From: Rhodoferax sp. OV413
GTDB taxonomy: Bacteria > Pseudomonadota > Gammaproteobacteria > Burkholderiales > Burkholderiaceae_C
Direction: 5' to 3'
Length of the DNA stretch: 6,725 nucleotides
Assembly (NCBI GenBank): GCA_945861195.1
Contig: CAMATS010000125.1
Coordinates: forward strand, 1-6,725
Every line of letters starts with the position of its first letter. Position 1 is the first letter of the stretch. This document shows, piece by piece, positions 1-5,855 of the stretch. A program made the position numbers and the translations under genes. The notes under the pieces are model-generated. The model was not told where the DNA came from. It made no database searches and saw nothing but the letters and a program-made list of their open reading frames with translations.

Positions 1-36
1 GACATCGAGGCCCAGGGTTTTGATATGTTGGCTTGA
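1..36 (+). CDS. Possible C-terminal tail of an upstream gene (partial)
   Basis: Frame 1 is open from the left edge to a TGA at 34-36 and reads DIEAQGFDMLA. It looks like an ordinary protein C-terminus, but eleven codons are too few to identify a family. In related Burkholderiales fdh clusters the region upstream of the small Tat gene often carries fdh accessory genes, so a same-strand neighbour is plausible; this is inference. The other two forward frames close within about 40 bases, and a divergent gene has almost no room, since the only reverse ATG lies at 3-5. Confidence 0.3.
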   Translation, partial: DIEAQGFDMLA

Positions 37-85
37 ATGACCTGCCCGCCACGGCTTGTTGCGCTCGTGTGGGCGCTTTGGGGCC

Positions 86-95
86 TAAGTACTTA
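86..95. promoter_or_regulatory. 10-bp perfect palindrome in the operon leader
   Basis: TAAGTACTTA is a perfect inverted repeat about 100 bases upstream of the first gene start. It is AT-rich in an otherwise GC-rich leader, which suits a small protein-binding site. No regulator family can be named from it, and a 10-bp palindrome can arise by chance. Confidence 0.25.
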
Positions 96-115
96 CCCTT
101 GGTTTGCGTAAATTG

Positions 116-128
116 GCCCACAGTGGGC
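116..128. promoter_or_regulatory. 13-bp dyad GCCCAC-A-GTGGGC in the operon leader
   Basis: Two perfect 6-bp arms flank a single A, about 70 bases upstream of the first gene start. The one-base centre is too small for a stable RNA hairpin loop and no T-run follows, so a DNA operator is a better reading than a terminator. The regulator is unknown. The region between here and the first gene contains no convincing -35/-10 pair; TTGAGG (145-150) and TACAGT (166-171) are only 15 bp apart. Confidence 0.3.
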
Positions 129-186
129 TTTGGCTTGGGCTACATTGAGGCGAGCGGACGCGGTTTACAGTGATCCAGTTTTCTTT

Positions 187-190
187 GGAG
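187..190 (+). promoter_or_regulatory. Ribosome binding site of the fdhX-like gene
   Basis: GGAG lies six bases before the ATG at 197 and decides this start over the in-frame GTG at 170, which has no such site. The same TTGGAGA core precedes fdhA (GGAG at 410-413, six bases from ATG 420) and fdhB (GGAGA at 3404-3408). The three genes therefore share a translation-initiation style. Confidence 0.75.
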
Positions 191-196
191 ACAGAC

Positions 197-400
197 ATGA
201 CCCCTACCCAAACCAAGGCCTCGCGGCGTGGCTTTTTCTTGACAGCCTCGGCCGCTGGTGCGCTGGCCGCCTCAGCCACGCTGCTCAAGACGCCTGATGT
301 GGCTGCGCTGGCGGCCCCACTCAAACCTGCCCCTGAAAAAGGCGGCGGCTACACGCTCAGTGAGCATGTCAAACACTATTACCGGACCACCCGGGTCTGA
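197..400 (+). CDS. fdhX: Small Tat-signal protein of formate dehydrogenase operons (FdhX-like)
   Basis: This 67-residue protein opens with a twin-arginine signal (SRRGFFLTA at about residues 9-17), then a hydrophobic Ala-rich stretch to about residue 30 and a short mature part ending YTLSEHVKHYYRTTRV. It matches the pattern of the small 'formate dehydrogenase region TAT target' family, known from its fixed position just upstream of the catalytic subunit gene. Its biochemical role is not established; help in Tat export or assembly of the FdhAB dimer is a guess from position. The ATG at 197 is chosen because GGAG sits six bases upstream. The stop lies 19 bases before fdhA, so the two are surely co-transcribed. 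The symbol fdhX follows usage in other operons of this kind. Confidence 0.85.
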   Translation: MTPTQTKASRRGFFLTASAAGALAASATLLKTPDVAALAAPLKPAPEKGGGYTLSEHVKHYYRTTRV

Positions 401-409
401 GCGTTTTTT

Positions 410-413
410 GGAG
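410..413 (+). promoter_or_regulatory. Ribosome binding site of fdhA
   Basis: GGAG with a six-base spacer to ATG 420 fixes the fdhA start. It places a 32-residue leader before the Met-Asp-Arg-Arg twin-arginine segment. Confidence 0.7.
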
Positions 414-419
414 AACCCC

Positions 420-3380
420 ATGTTGCTGACCAAAAAAATTGCCACTGCCGAAAGTACGGCCCGTTCGCCCTTTGTGCACAGCTTGCGTCGCGGTTTGTCG
501 CAGGCCCTGCCCACCATGGACCGGCGTATGTTTTTGCGCCGCTCAGGGCTGGGGGTAGGCGTAGGCATCGCCGCCACCGGCCTCACGCTGGTCAAAAAAT
601 CTCAGGCCGCCGGCGCTGCCGTGGCCTTGGGAGACGGAAAAATCGAGGTCAAACGCACGATCTGCACCCACTGCTCGGTCGGTTGCGCGGTAGATGCCGT
701 GGTGGAAAACGGTGTCTGGGTGCGCCAGGAGCCGGTGTTTGATTCCCCGATCAACCTGGGCGCCCACTGCGCCAAGGGCGCTGCCCTGCGTGAGCACGGC
801 CACGGCGAGTTCCGCCTGCGTTACCCGATGAAACTGGTCAACGGCAAGTATGAGCGCATCAGCTGGGATACCGCGCTGACCGAGATCAGCGCCAAGCTGA
901 TGGAGCTGCGCAAGACCAGCGGGCCAGATTCGATTTACTGGGTGGGCTCGAGCAAGCACAACAACGAGCAGGCCTACCTGCTGCGCAAGTTTGTCAGCTT
1001 CTGGGGCAGCAACAACTGCGACCACCAAGCGCGTATTTGCCACTCCACCACGGTAGCCGGTGTTGCCAACACCTGGGGCTATGGTGCCATGACCAATTCG
1101 TACAACGACATGCAAAACAGCAAGGTCGCCCTGTACATCGGCTCGAATGCCGCAGAGGCGCACCCGGTCAGCCTGTTGCACATGTTGCATGCCAAGGAAA
1201 CCGGCACCAAAATGATCGTGGTAGACCCGCGTTTCACCCGCACAGCGGCCAGGGCCGATGAATTTGTGCGCATCCGCTCGGGCTCTGACATTCCCTTCCT
1301 GTTCGGCCTGTTGCACCATATTTTCAAAAACGGCTGGGAAGACAAAAAATACATCAACGACCGGGTCTATGGCATGGACAAGGTTCGCGAAGATGTGCTC
1401 GCCAAATGGACACCAGACAAGGTTGAAGAAGCCTGTGGCGTGGGCGAAGCGCAAATGATCAAGGTTGCCACCATGCTCCACGAGAGCCGGCCTGGCACCA
1501 TCGTCTGGTGCATGGGCCAGACCCAGCACACCACCGGCAACGCCATGGTGCGCGCCTCCTGCATCCTGCAGCTCGCGCTGGGCAATGTGGGCAAGTCGGG
1601 TGGCGGCACCAACATCTTCCGCGGCCACGACAACGTGCAGGGCGCCACCGATGTCGGCCCTAACCCTGACTCGCTGCCCGGTTACTACGGCATTGTTGAG
1701 GGCTCGTGGAAGCACTTCGCCAAGGCCTGGGGTGTTGATTTCGAGTGGATCAAAAAACAATTTGCAAGCCCGGCCATGATGAGTAAGCCTGGCATGACGG
1801 TGTCGCGCTGGATTGATGGTGTGCTCGAGAAAAACGAGTTGATCGACCAAGAGTCCAACCTGCGGGGGGTGTTCTTCTGGGGCCACGCGCCCAATTCGCA
1901 AAGCCGCGGCCTGGAGATGAAGCGGGCCATGGACAAGCTCGATTTGCTCGTGGTGGTAGACCCCTATCCCTCGGCCACCGCCGCCATGGCCGCCATGCCC
2001 GGCAAGGCCGACGACCTCAACCCCAACCGCGCGGTCTACCTGCTGCCGGCTGCCACCCAGTTCGAAACCAGCGGCTCTTGCACCGCGTCCAACCGATCGA
2101 TCCAGTGGCGCGAAAAAGTCATCGAGCCGCTGTGGGAGAGCCGCAGCGACCACATGATCATGCAGCAGTTCGCCGACCGCCTGGGCTTTGGCAAAGAGCT
2201 GTCCAAAAACTTCAAAATGCAACAGGTCAAGGGCATGGACGAGCCGGTACCCGAGGACATCCTGCGCGAAATCAACAAATCCGTCTGGACCATCGGTTAC
2301 ACCGGTCAAAGCCCGGAGCGCCTGAAGGCGCACATGCGCAACATGCACCTGTTTGATGTCAAGACCCTCAAGGCCAAAGCCGGCACCGACAAAGAAACCG
2401 GCTACGACTTCACTGGCGACTACTTCGGTCTGCCTTGGCCCTGCTGGGGCAATGCGTCCATGAAGCATCCGGGTTCGCCCAACCTCTACGACACCTCCAA
2501 GCACGTGATGGAGGGGGGCGGTAACTTCCGCGCCAACTTTGGCGTGGAGCGCGAGGGCAAGAGCCTGCTGGCCGAAGACGGCTCGCATTCACTGGGCGCC
2601 GACATCACCACCGGCTACCCCGAGCTTGACCATGTGCTGCTTAAAAAACTGGGCTGGTGGGATGAACTCACCGACCCTGAAAAAGCTGCGGCTGAGGGCA
2701 AGAACTGGAAGACCGACTCTTCGGGCGGAATGATCCGCGTCTTCATGCAGGGCCACGGCTGCCATCCGTTTGGCAATGCCAAGGCGCGCGCCGTGGTCTG
2801 GAACTTTCCAGACGCCATTCCGCAGCATCGCGAGCCGCTGTACGGTAACCGGGCTGATCTGCAGGCCAAGTACCCCACGCATGACGATAAAAAAGCTTTC
2901 TGGCGCCTGCCCACCTTGTTCAAGACCATCCAGGACAAAAACATCGCCGACAAGGTGCACGAGAAGTTCCCGCTGGTCATGACATCAGGCCGCCTGGTCG
3001 AGTACGAGGGCGGTGGCGAAGAGACCCGCTCCAACCCCTGGCTGGCTGAGTTGCAGCAGGAGATGTTTGTCGAAATCAACCCCAAGGTGGCGGCAGCCAA
3101 GGGCATTCGCAACGGCGAGCGAGCCTGGGTCTCCACGCCCACCGGGGCCCGCTTGAATGTGCAGGCCATGGTGACCGAGCGGGTCGGGCCCGACACCGTG
3201 TTCATGCCGTTTCACTTTTCGGGACGCTGGCAGGGCGCTGACATGCTGGCCTACTACCCCAATGGTGCGGCGCCCATCGTGCGCGGCGAGGCGATCAACA
3301 CCGCCACCACCTATGGGTACGACAGCGTCACCATGATGCAGGAAACCAAGACCACGGTTTGCAATGTCGAGAAAGCCTGA
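420..3380 (+). CDS. fdhA: Formate dehydrogenase catalytic (alpha) subunit, Cys type, Tat-exported
   Basis: FdhA oxidises formate to CO2 at a Mo- or W-bis-molybdopterin-guanine-dinucleotide centre, here on the periplasmic side. The 986-residue product has an unusually long N-terminus, with the twin-arginine motif at residues 35-42 (DRRMFLRR). A [4Fe-4S] binding set follows at Cys82, Cys85, Cys89 and Cys117, with the electron-relay Lys119. The active-site motif is QARICHSTT: Cys207 (TGC 1038-1040) replaces the selenocysteine of E. coli FdnG, and the neighbouring His208 is kept. The central part is the molybdopterin oxidoreductase fold. From about residue 850 comes the C-terminal dinucleotide-binding domain (LVMTSGR, later FMPFHFSGRW). 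Length is close to the FdnG class (about 1015). ATG 420 is chosen for its GGAG six bases upstream; ATG 516 would start directly at the Tat motif but lacks such a site. The frame is intact throughout. The choice of metal cannot be read from sequence. Confidence 0.95.
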   Translation: MLLTKKIATAESTARSPFVHSLRRGLSQALPTMDRRMFLRRSGLGVGVGIAATGLTLVKKSQAAGAAVALGDGKIEVKRTICTHCSVGCAVDAVVENGVWVRQEPVFDSPINLGAHCAKGAALREHGHGEFRLRYPMKLVNGKYERISWDTALTEISAKLMELRKTSGPDSIYWVGSSKHNNEQAYLLRKFVSFWGSNNCDHQARICHSTTVAGVANTWGYGAMTNSYNDMQNSKVALYIGSNAAEAHPVSLLHMLHAKETGTKMIVVDPRFTRTAARADEFVRIRSGSDIPFLFGLLHHIFKNGWEDKKYINDRVYGMDKVREDVLAKWTPDKVEEACGVGEAQMIKVATMLHESRPGTIVWCMGQTQHTTGNAMVRASCILQLALGNVGKSGGGTNIFRGHDNVQGATDVGPNPDSLPGYYGIVEGSWKHFAKAWGVDFEWIKKQFASPAMMSKPGMTVSRWIDGVLEKNELIDQESNLRGVFFWGHAPNSQSRGLEMKRAMDKLDLLVVVDPYPSATAAMAAMPGKADDLNPNRAVYLLPAATQFETSGSCTASNRSIQWREKVIEPLWESRSDHMIMQQFADRLGFGKELSKNFKMQQVKGMDEPVPEDILREINKSVWTIGYTGQSPERLKAHMRNMHLFDVKTLKAKAGTDKETGYDFTGDYFGLPWPCWGNASMKHPGSPNLYDTSKHVMEGGGNFRANFGVEREGKSLLAEDGSHSLGADITTGYPELDHVLLKKLGWWDELTDPEKAAAEGKNWKTDSSGGMIRVFMQGHGCHPFGNAKARAVVWNFPDAIPQHREPLYGNRADLQAKYPTHDDKKAFWRLPTLFKTIQDKNIADKVHEKFPLVMTSGRLVEYEGGGEETRSNPWLAELQQEMFVEINPKVAAAKGIRNGERAWVSTPTGARLNVQAMVTERVGPDTVFMPFHFSGRWQGADMLAYYPNGAAPIVRGEAINTATTYGYDSVTMMQETKTTVCNVEKA

Positions 3381-3403
3381 GCCCCTGCGCGACCGAACTG
3401 ATT

Positions 3404-3408
3404 GGAGA
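3404..3408 (+). promoter_or_regulatory. Ribosome binding site of fdhB
   Basis: GGAGA lies five bases before the ATG at 3414. It supports that ATG over the in-frame TTG at 3402, which overlaps the site itself. Confidence 0.7.
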
Positions 3409-3413
3409 ACACC

Positions 3414-4037
3414 ATGGCAAGAATGAAATTCATCTGCGACTCTGAGCGCTGCATCGAGTGCAACGGTTGCGTCACCGCTTGCAAAAACGAGCACGAGGTG
3501 CCCTGGGGCGTCAACCGCCGCCGGGTTGTCACCCTGAACGACGGCGTGCCCGGTGAGCGCTCGATCTCGGTAGCCTGCATGCACTGCAGCGATGCGCCCT
3601 GTATGGCGGTGTGTCCGGTCAATTGCTTTTACCGCACCGACGAGGGTGTGGTGCTGCACGACAAAGACGTCTGCATCGGCTGCGGCTACTGCTCCTACGC
3701 CTGCCCGTTTGGCGCGCCGCAGTTTCCTTCGCAAGGCACTTTTGGCGTGCGCGGCAAAATGGACAAATGCACCTTTTGCGCTGGTGGCCCCGAGGCCAAT
3801 GGCAGTCAGGCCGAGTTCGAAAAATACGGCCGCAACCGGCTGGCTGAGGGCAAGTTGCCGGTTTGTGCCGAAATGTGCGCCACCAAGGCCCTGATAGCGG
3901 GTGATGGCGATGTGATTGCCGACATCCTGCGCAACCGGGTGCTCAAGCGTGGCAAGGGGGCTGAGGTCTGGGGCTGGGGTACGGCTTATGGTTCCAAGCA
4001 GGCCGGTCAGCCGGCCGCCCCCGGAGTGAAATCATGA
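3414..4037 (+). CDS. fdhB: Formate dehydrogenase iron-sulfur (beta) subunit
   Basis: FdhB carries electrons from FdhA to the cytochrome b subunit. The 207-residue protein shows 16 cysteines in the pattern for four [4Fe-4S] clusters. They are C13/16/19/23 (CIECNGCVTAC), C55/58/63/67 (CMHCSDAPCMAVCP), C87/90/93/97 (CIGCGYCSYACP) and C119/122/151/155 (CTFC, then CAEMC). Cys8 and Cys71 are extra. It has no signal peptide, so it should ride across the membrane bound to the Tat-carrying FdhA, as is known for this family. Unlike E. coli FdnH (about 294 residues) it has no C-terminal membrane helix; the tail after residue 190 is short and polar/Pro-rich. It therefore belongs to the shorter soluble-beta class. 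Its last four bases overlap the next start (ATGA), which suggests translational coupling to the lipoprotein gene. Confidence 0.95.
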   Translation: MARMKFICDSERCIECNGCVTACKNEHEVPWGVNRRRVVTLNDGVPGERSISVACMHCSDAPCMAVCPVNCFYRTDEGVVLHDKDVCIGCGYCSYACPFGAPQFPSQGTFGVRGKMDKCTFCAGGPEANGSQAEFEKYGRNRLAEGKLPVCAEMCATKALIAGDGDVIADILRNRVLKRGKGAEVWGWGTAYGSKQAGQPAAPGVKS

Positions 4038-4252
4038 AGCTTGTCTGGACGATTCTTGCCGCTGCGCTGCTGCTGGCCTGTGGCGACAAAGCACAAACCC
4101 TGGGTACTCCAGCGCAGGACACCTCGCCTGTGACTGGAACCGGCAAGGCCTACACGGTGGGCGGTTGGAAGCCGGGTGACAAAGCCAGCTGGGAGGCACA
4201 ACTCAAGGCGCGCGCCCAGTATGGTCAAAATGACTACAGCCGCGTCGAGTGA
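4034..4252 (+). CDS. Small lipoprotein embedded between fdhB and fdhC
   Basis: This 72-residue protein has a clear lipoprotein signal: a short basic start, a hydrophobic core and the lipobox LLAC with Cys16. Gly follows the Cys, so no inner-membrane-retention Asp is present at +2 (Asp is at +3). The mature part is only about 57 residues, hydrophilic, with GKAYTVGGWKPGDKASW at about 38-53 and a charged C-terminus (NDYSRVE). I do not recognise a named domain. Short proteins with this kind of tail occur at the same place in related Burkholderiales operons as I recall, but this was not checked. The ATG overlaps the fdhB stop and has GGAG at 4023-4026, seven bases upstream. Position and export suggest a periplasmic accessory of the formate dehydrogenase complex, perhaps helping FdhAB dock on FdhC; this is inference. 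Confidence 0.75.
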   Translation: MKLVWTILAAALLLACGDKAQTLGTPAQDTSPVTGTGKAYTVGGWKPGDKASWEAQLKARAQYGQNDYSRVE

Positions 4253-4259
4253 GGGGAGG
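4253..4259 (+). promoter_or_regulatory. Strong ribosome binding site of fdhC
   Basis: GGGGAGG begins right after the lipoprotein stop and lies five bases before ATG 4265. It is the most consensus-like site in the operon and would give fdhC independent initiation. Confidence 0.65.
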
Positions 4260-4264
4260 CCCCA

Positions 4265-5434
4265 ATGAACAAAGTCCTGTCTCTTGCGCTGGGCCTGCTT
4301 CTGGCTGGCGCGACCTGGGCCCAGACCAAGCCGGCCGACCCGGTGTTAGCGGCGCCAGCGCCGGCAACGGCAAATGCCCTGGGTGTGAAAAGCCAGAACA
4401 TCATGGATGTCAAGCCAGACGCGAGTACTGAGCCCGGCTACGACAAGCAAACCAATGGTGAGCGCGACAAGGTGCAGCCCGGCAACAACGCGCCCATGTG
4501 GCGTCAGGTTGGTGCTGGCGCCACGGGCTACAGCAGCCTGCCGACCCCCGAGGCCGGCAACTTGATCCAACCCTTTGTCCAGTACCCAGGCTCGCGCCTG
4601 ACCAGCGCAGGAGAGGCCTGGCGCCAAGTACGCAACAACTGGGTCATCCCTTACGGTGGTGCGCTCATCTTGATTGCGCTCGGTGCTATCGGAATTTATT
4701 ACTGGCGCAAGGGCAGCATGCTCTTGCATGGCGCCGAGACTGGCCGCAAAATTGAGCGCTTCACCCCCTTTGAGCGCTCCGCCCACTGGGCTAACGCCAT
4801 CACTTTTTGTATCTTGGCCATCTCGGGGCTGGTGATGGCTTTTGGCAAGTTTTTCATCTTGCCGGTGATTGGCTCCACCCTGTTTGGCTGGCTCAGCTTT
4901 GCCTTGAAGAATGCACACAACTTTGCTGGGCCGGTGTTCGCCGTGTCGCTGGTGGTGGTGATCATCACCTTTGCCCGCGACAACCTGCCGCGCCCAGAAG
5001 ACCTGCGCTGGCTGCTGCATGGCGGCGGCCTGTTCGGTGGCAAAGAGATCGCTTCGCACCGGTTTAACGCCGGTGAAAAAGTGCTGTTCTGGGCCGGGGT
5101 GTTTCTGCTGGGCTTGGTGGTTGTCGCCTCTGGTTTGGTACTAGACAAACTGCTGCCCACTTTGGTGTACGAGCGCGGCACCATGCAAATCTCCCACATG
5201 GTGCATGCGGTGGCTGCGGTGCTGATGATGGCCATGTTTTTGGGCCATATTTACATGGGCACCATTGGCATGCAAGGCGCTTACAAGGCCATGCGAACCG
5301 GCTATGTAGACGAGACCTGGGCCCGGGAGCACCATGAGCTGTGGCTCGCTGATGTCCAGAGTGGCAAGATTCCCGCACACCGCTCAACACCGCCCAATGC
5401 TGCACCACCCATTTCCGTGAGGCCCGCTGTATGA
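4265..5434 (+). CDS. fdhC: Formate dehydrogenase cytochrome b (gamma) subunit, N-terminally extended
   Basis: FdhC is the membrane anchor that takes electrons from FdhB through haem b to the quinone pool. The 389-residue product starts with a cleavable-type signal peptide (residues 1-19, ending ATWA). A polar Pro/Gly-rich periplasmic region of about 105 residues follows, then a helix at 126-147. The cytochrome b core has helices at roughly 174-197, 219-238, 272-294 and 310-333. Candidate haem or quinone-site histidines are His174 (ERSAHW), His218 (NAHNF), His311, His314 and His328 (GHIYMG). The core matches the FdnI-like gamma family, but E. coli FdnI is only about 217 residues. The extra signal peptide, periplasmic domain and helix mark the longer type seen in many beta- and epsilonproteobacteria. 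The C-terminal 45 residues (WAREHHELWLADVQSG onward) are cytoplasmic or periplasmic tail. The stop overlaps the next ATG (ATGA, 5431-5434). Confidence 0.93.
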   Translation: MNKVLSLALGLLLAGATWAQTKPADPVLAAPAPATANALGVKSQNIMDVKPDASTEPGYDKQTNGERDKVQPGNNAPMWRQVGAGATGYSSLPTPEAGNLIQPFVQYPGSRLTSAGEAWRQVRNNWVIPYGGALILIALGAIGIYYWRKGSMLLHGAETGRKIERFTPFERSAHWANAITFCILAISGLVMAFGKFFILPVIGSTLFGWLSFALKNAHNFAGPVFAVSLVVVIITFARDNLPRPEDLRWLLHGGGLFGGKEIASHRFNAGEKVLFWAGVFLLGLVVVASGLVLDKLLPTLVYERGTMQISHMVHAVAAVLMMAMFLGHIYMGTIGMQGAYKAMRTGYVDETWAREHHELWLADVQSGKIPAHRSTPPNAAPPISVRPAV

Positions 5435-5817
5435 AACCTGCTGCCAAACTCCTGCTACTCGCTGCTGCCACCCTGCTGTGTGCGGGTGCCGCATTGGCCA
5501 AGCTGCCTGCAATCTCGGACGAGGCCAAGGCCAAGGCCGCCGAGGCTGCAGCCAAGACCGCCTGGAACGGCAAGATCGACGGCTACCTGCTGTGCAAAGC
5601 GCAGGACCGGGTCGTGGCCCACCACGCCAAAACCAGCAAGGCTGTCAAAACCCCTGTGAAGGATGCCAAGGTGGCCCAGGATGCTGGCAAAGACGCCAAG
5701 GCTGCGCCAGCCAAGCCCGCCGCCTGTGCTGACCCCGGCCCCTATGTCAGTGTCGCGGCCGCACCTGCGGGTGCCCCGGCGCCGGCTGCGGCTGCCGTGC
5801 CGGCCAAAAAATCCTGA
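5431..5817 (+). CDS. Secreted Ala/Lys/Pro-rich protein of unknown function
   Basis: The 128-residue product has a Sec signal peptide (residues 1-23, cleavage after AGAALA). Cys17 is not in a valid lipobox because Leu precedes it, so a soluble periplasmic protein is expected. The mature part begins KLPAISDEAKAKAAEAAAK, probably helical, and contains a short more complex core (WNGKIDGYLLCKAQDRVVAHH, in which Cys55 lies). A Lys/Ala/Asp linker follows, then ACADPGPY with Cys99, then an Ala/Pro tail ending AKKS. The two cysteines could form a disulfide. No enzyme or haem motif is seen. The ATG overlaps the fdhC stop and TGAGG lies about eight bases upstream, so expression is coupled to fdhC. A role in stabilising the periplasmic FdhABC complex is only positional inference. 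Part of the protein is low-complexity, so weak similarity hits should be treated with care. Confidence 0.75.
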   Translation: MKPAAKLLLLAAATLLCAGAALAKLPAISDEAKAKAAEAAAKTAWNGKIDGYLLCKAQDRVVAHHAKTSKAVKTPVKDAKVAQDAGKDAKAAPAKPAACADPGPYVSVAAAPAGAPAPAAAAVPAKKS

Positions 5818-5855
5818 GCGCCCTGCCCCGGCTCACTTGCGCCAGTGCACCGCTG

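Noticed and set aside
37..84. Terminator for the upstream gene
   Set aside because: Only short imperfect stems (such as GCGC/GCGC near 61-76) are present and no T-run follows.
113..130. Sigma-54 type promoter (GG and GC spaced by 10 around 115-128)
   Set aside because: The -24 half reads TGGCCC and the -12 half reads GGGC, lacking the TTGC core. The spacing coincidence is explained by the dyad at 116-128.
170..196. GTG 170 as start of the fdhX-like gene
   Set aside because: It has no ribosome site. ATG 197 has GGAG at ideal spacing and gives a normal Tat n-region.
1038..1040. Selenocysteine at the FdhA active site
   Set aside because: The codon is TGC (Cys), not TGA, and the reading frame contains no internal stop.
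543..2588. 681-codon open frame on the minus strand opposite fdhA
   Set aside because: It is a shadow of fdhA produced by GC-rich codon bias. The protein has no recognisable domain and no ribosome site, while fdhA opposite it is intact and unmistakable.
5803..5817. Programmed -1 frameshift fusing the secreted protein to FdhD
   Set aside because: The six A's would allow only partial re-pairing (CAA in the P site), and a fusion of a secreted protein with a cytoplasmic sulfurtransferase makes little sense. A CTG start with coupling is simpler.
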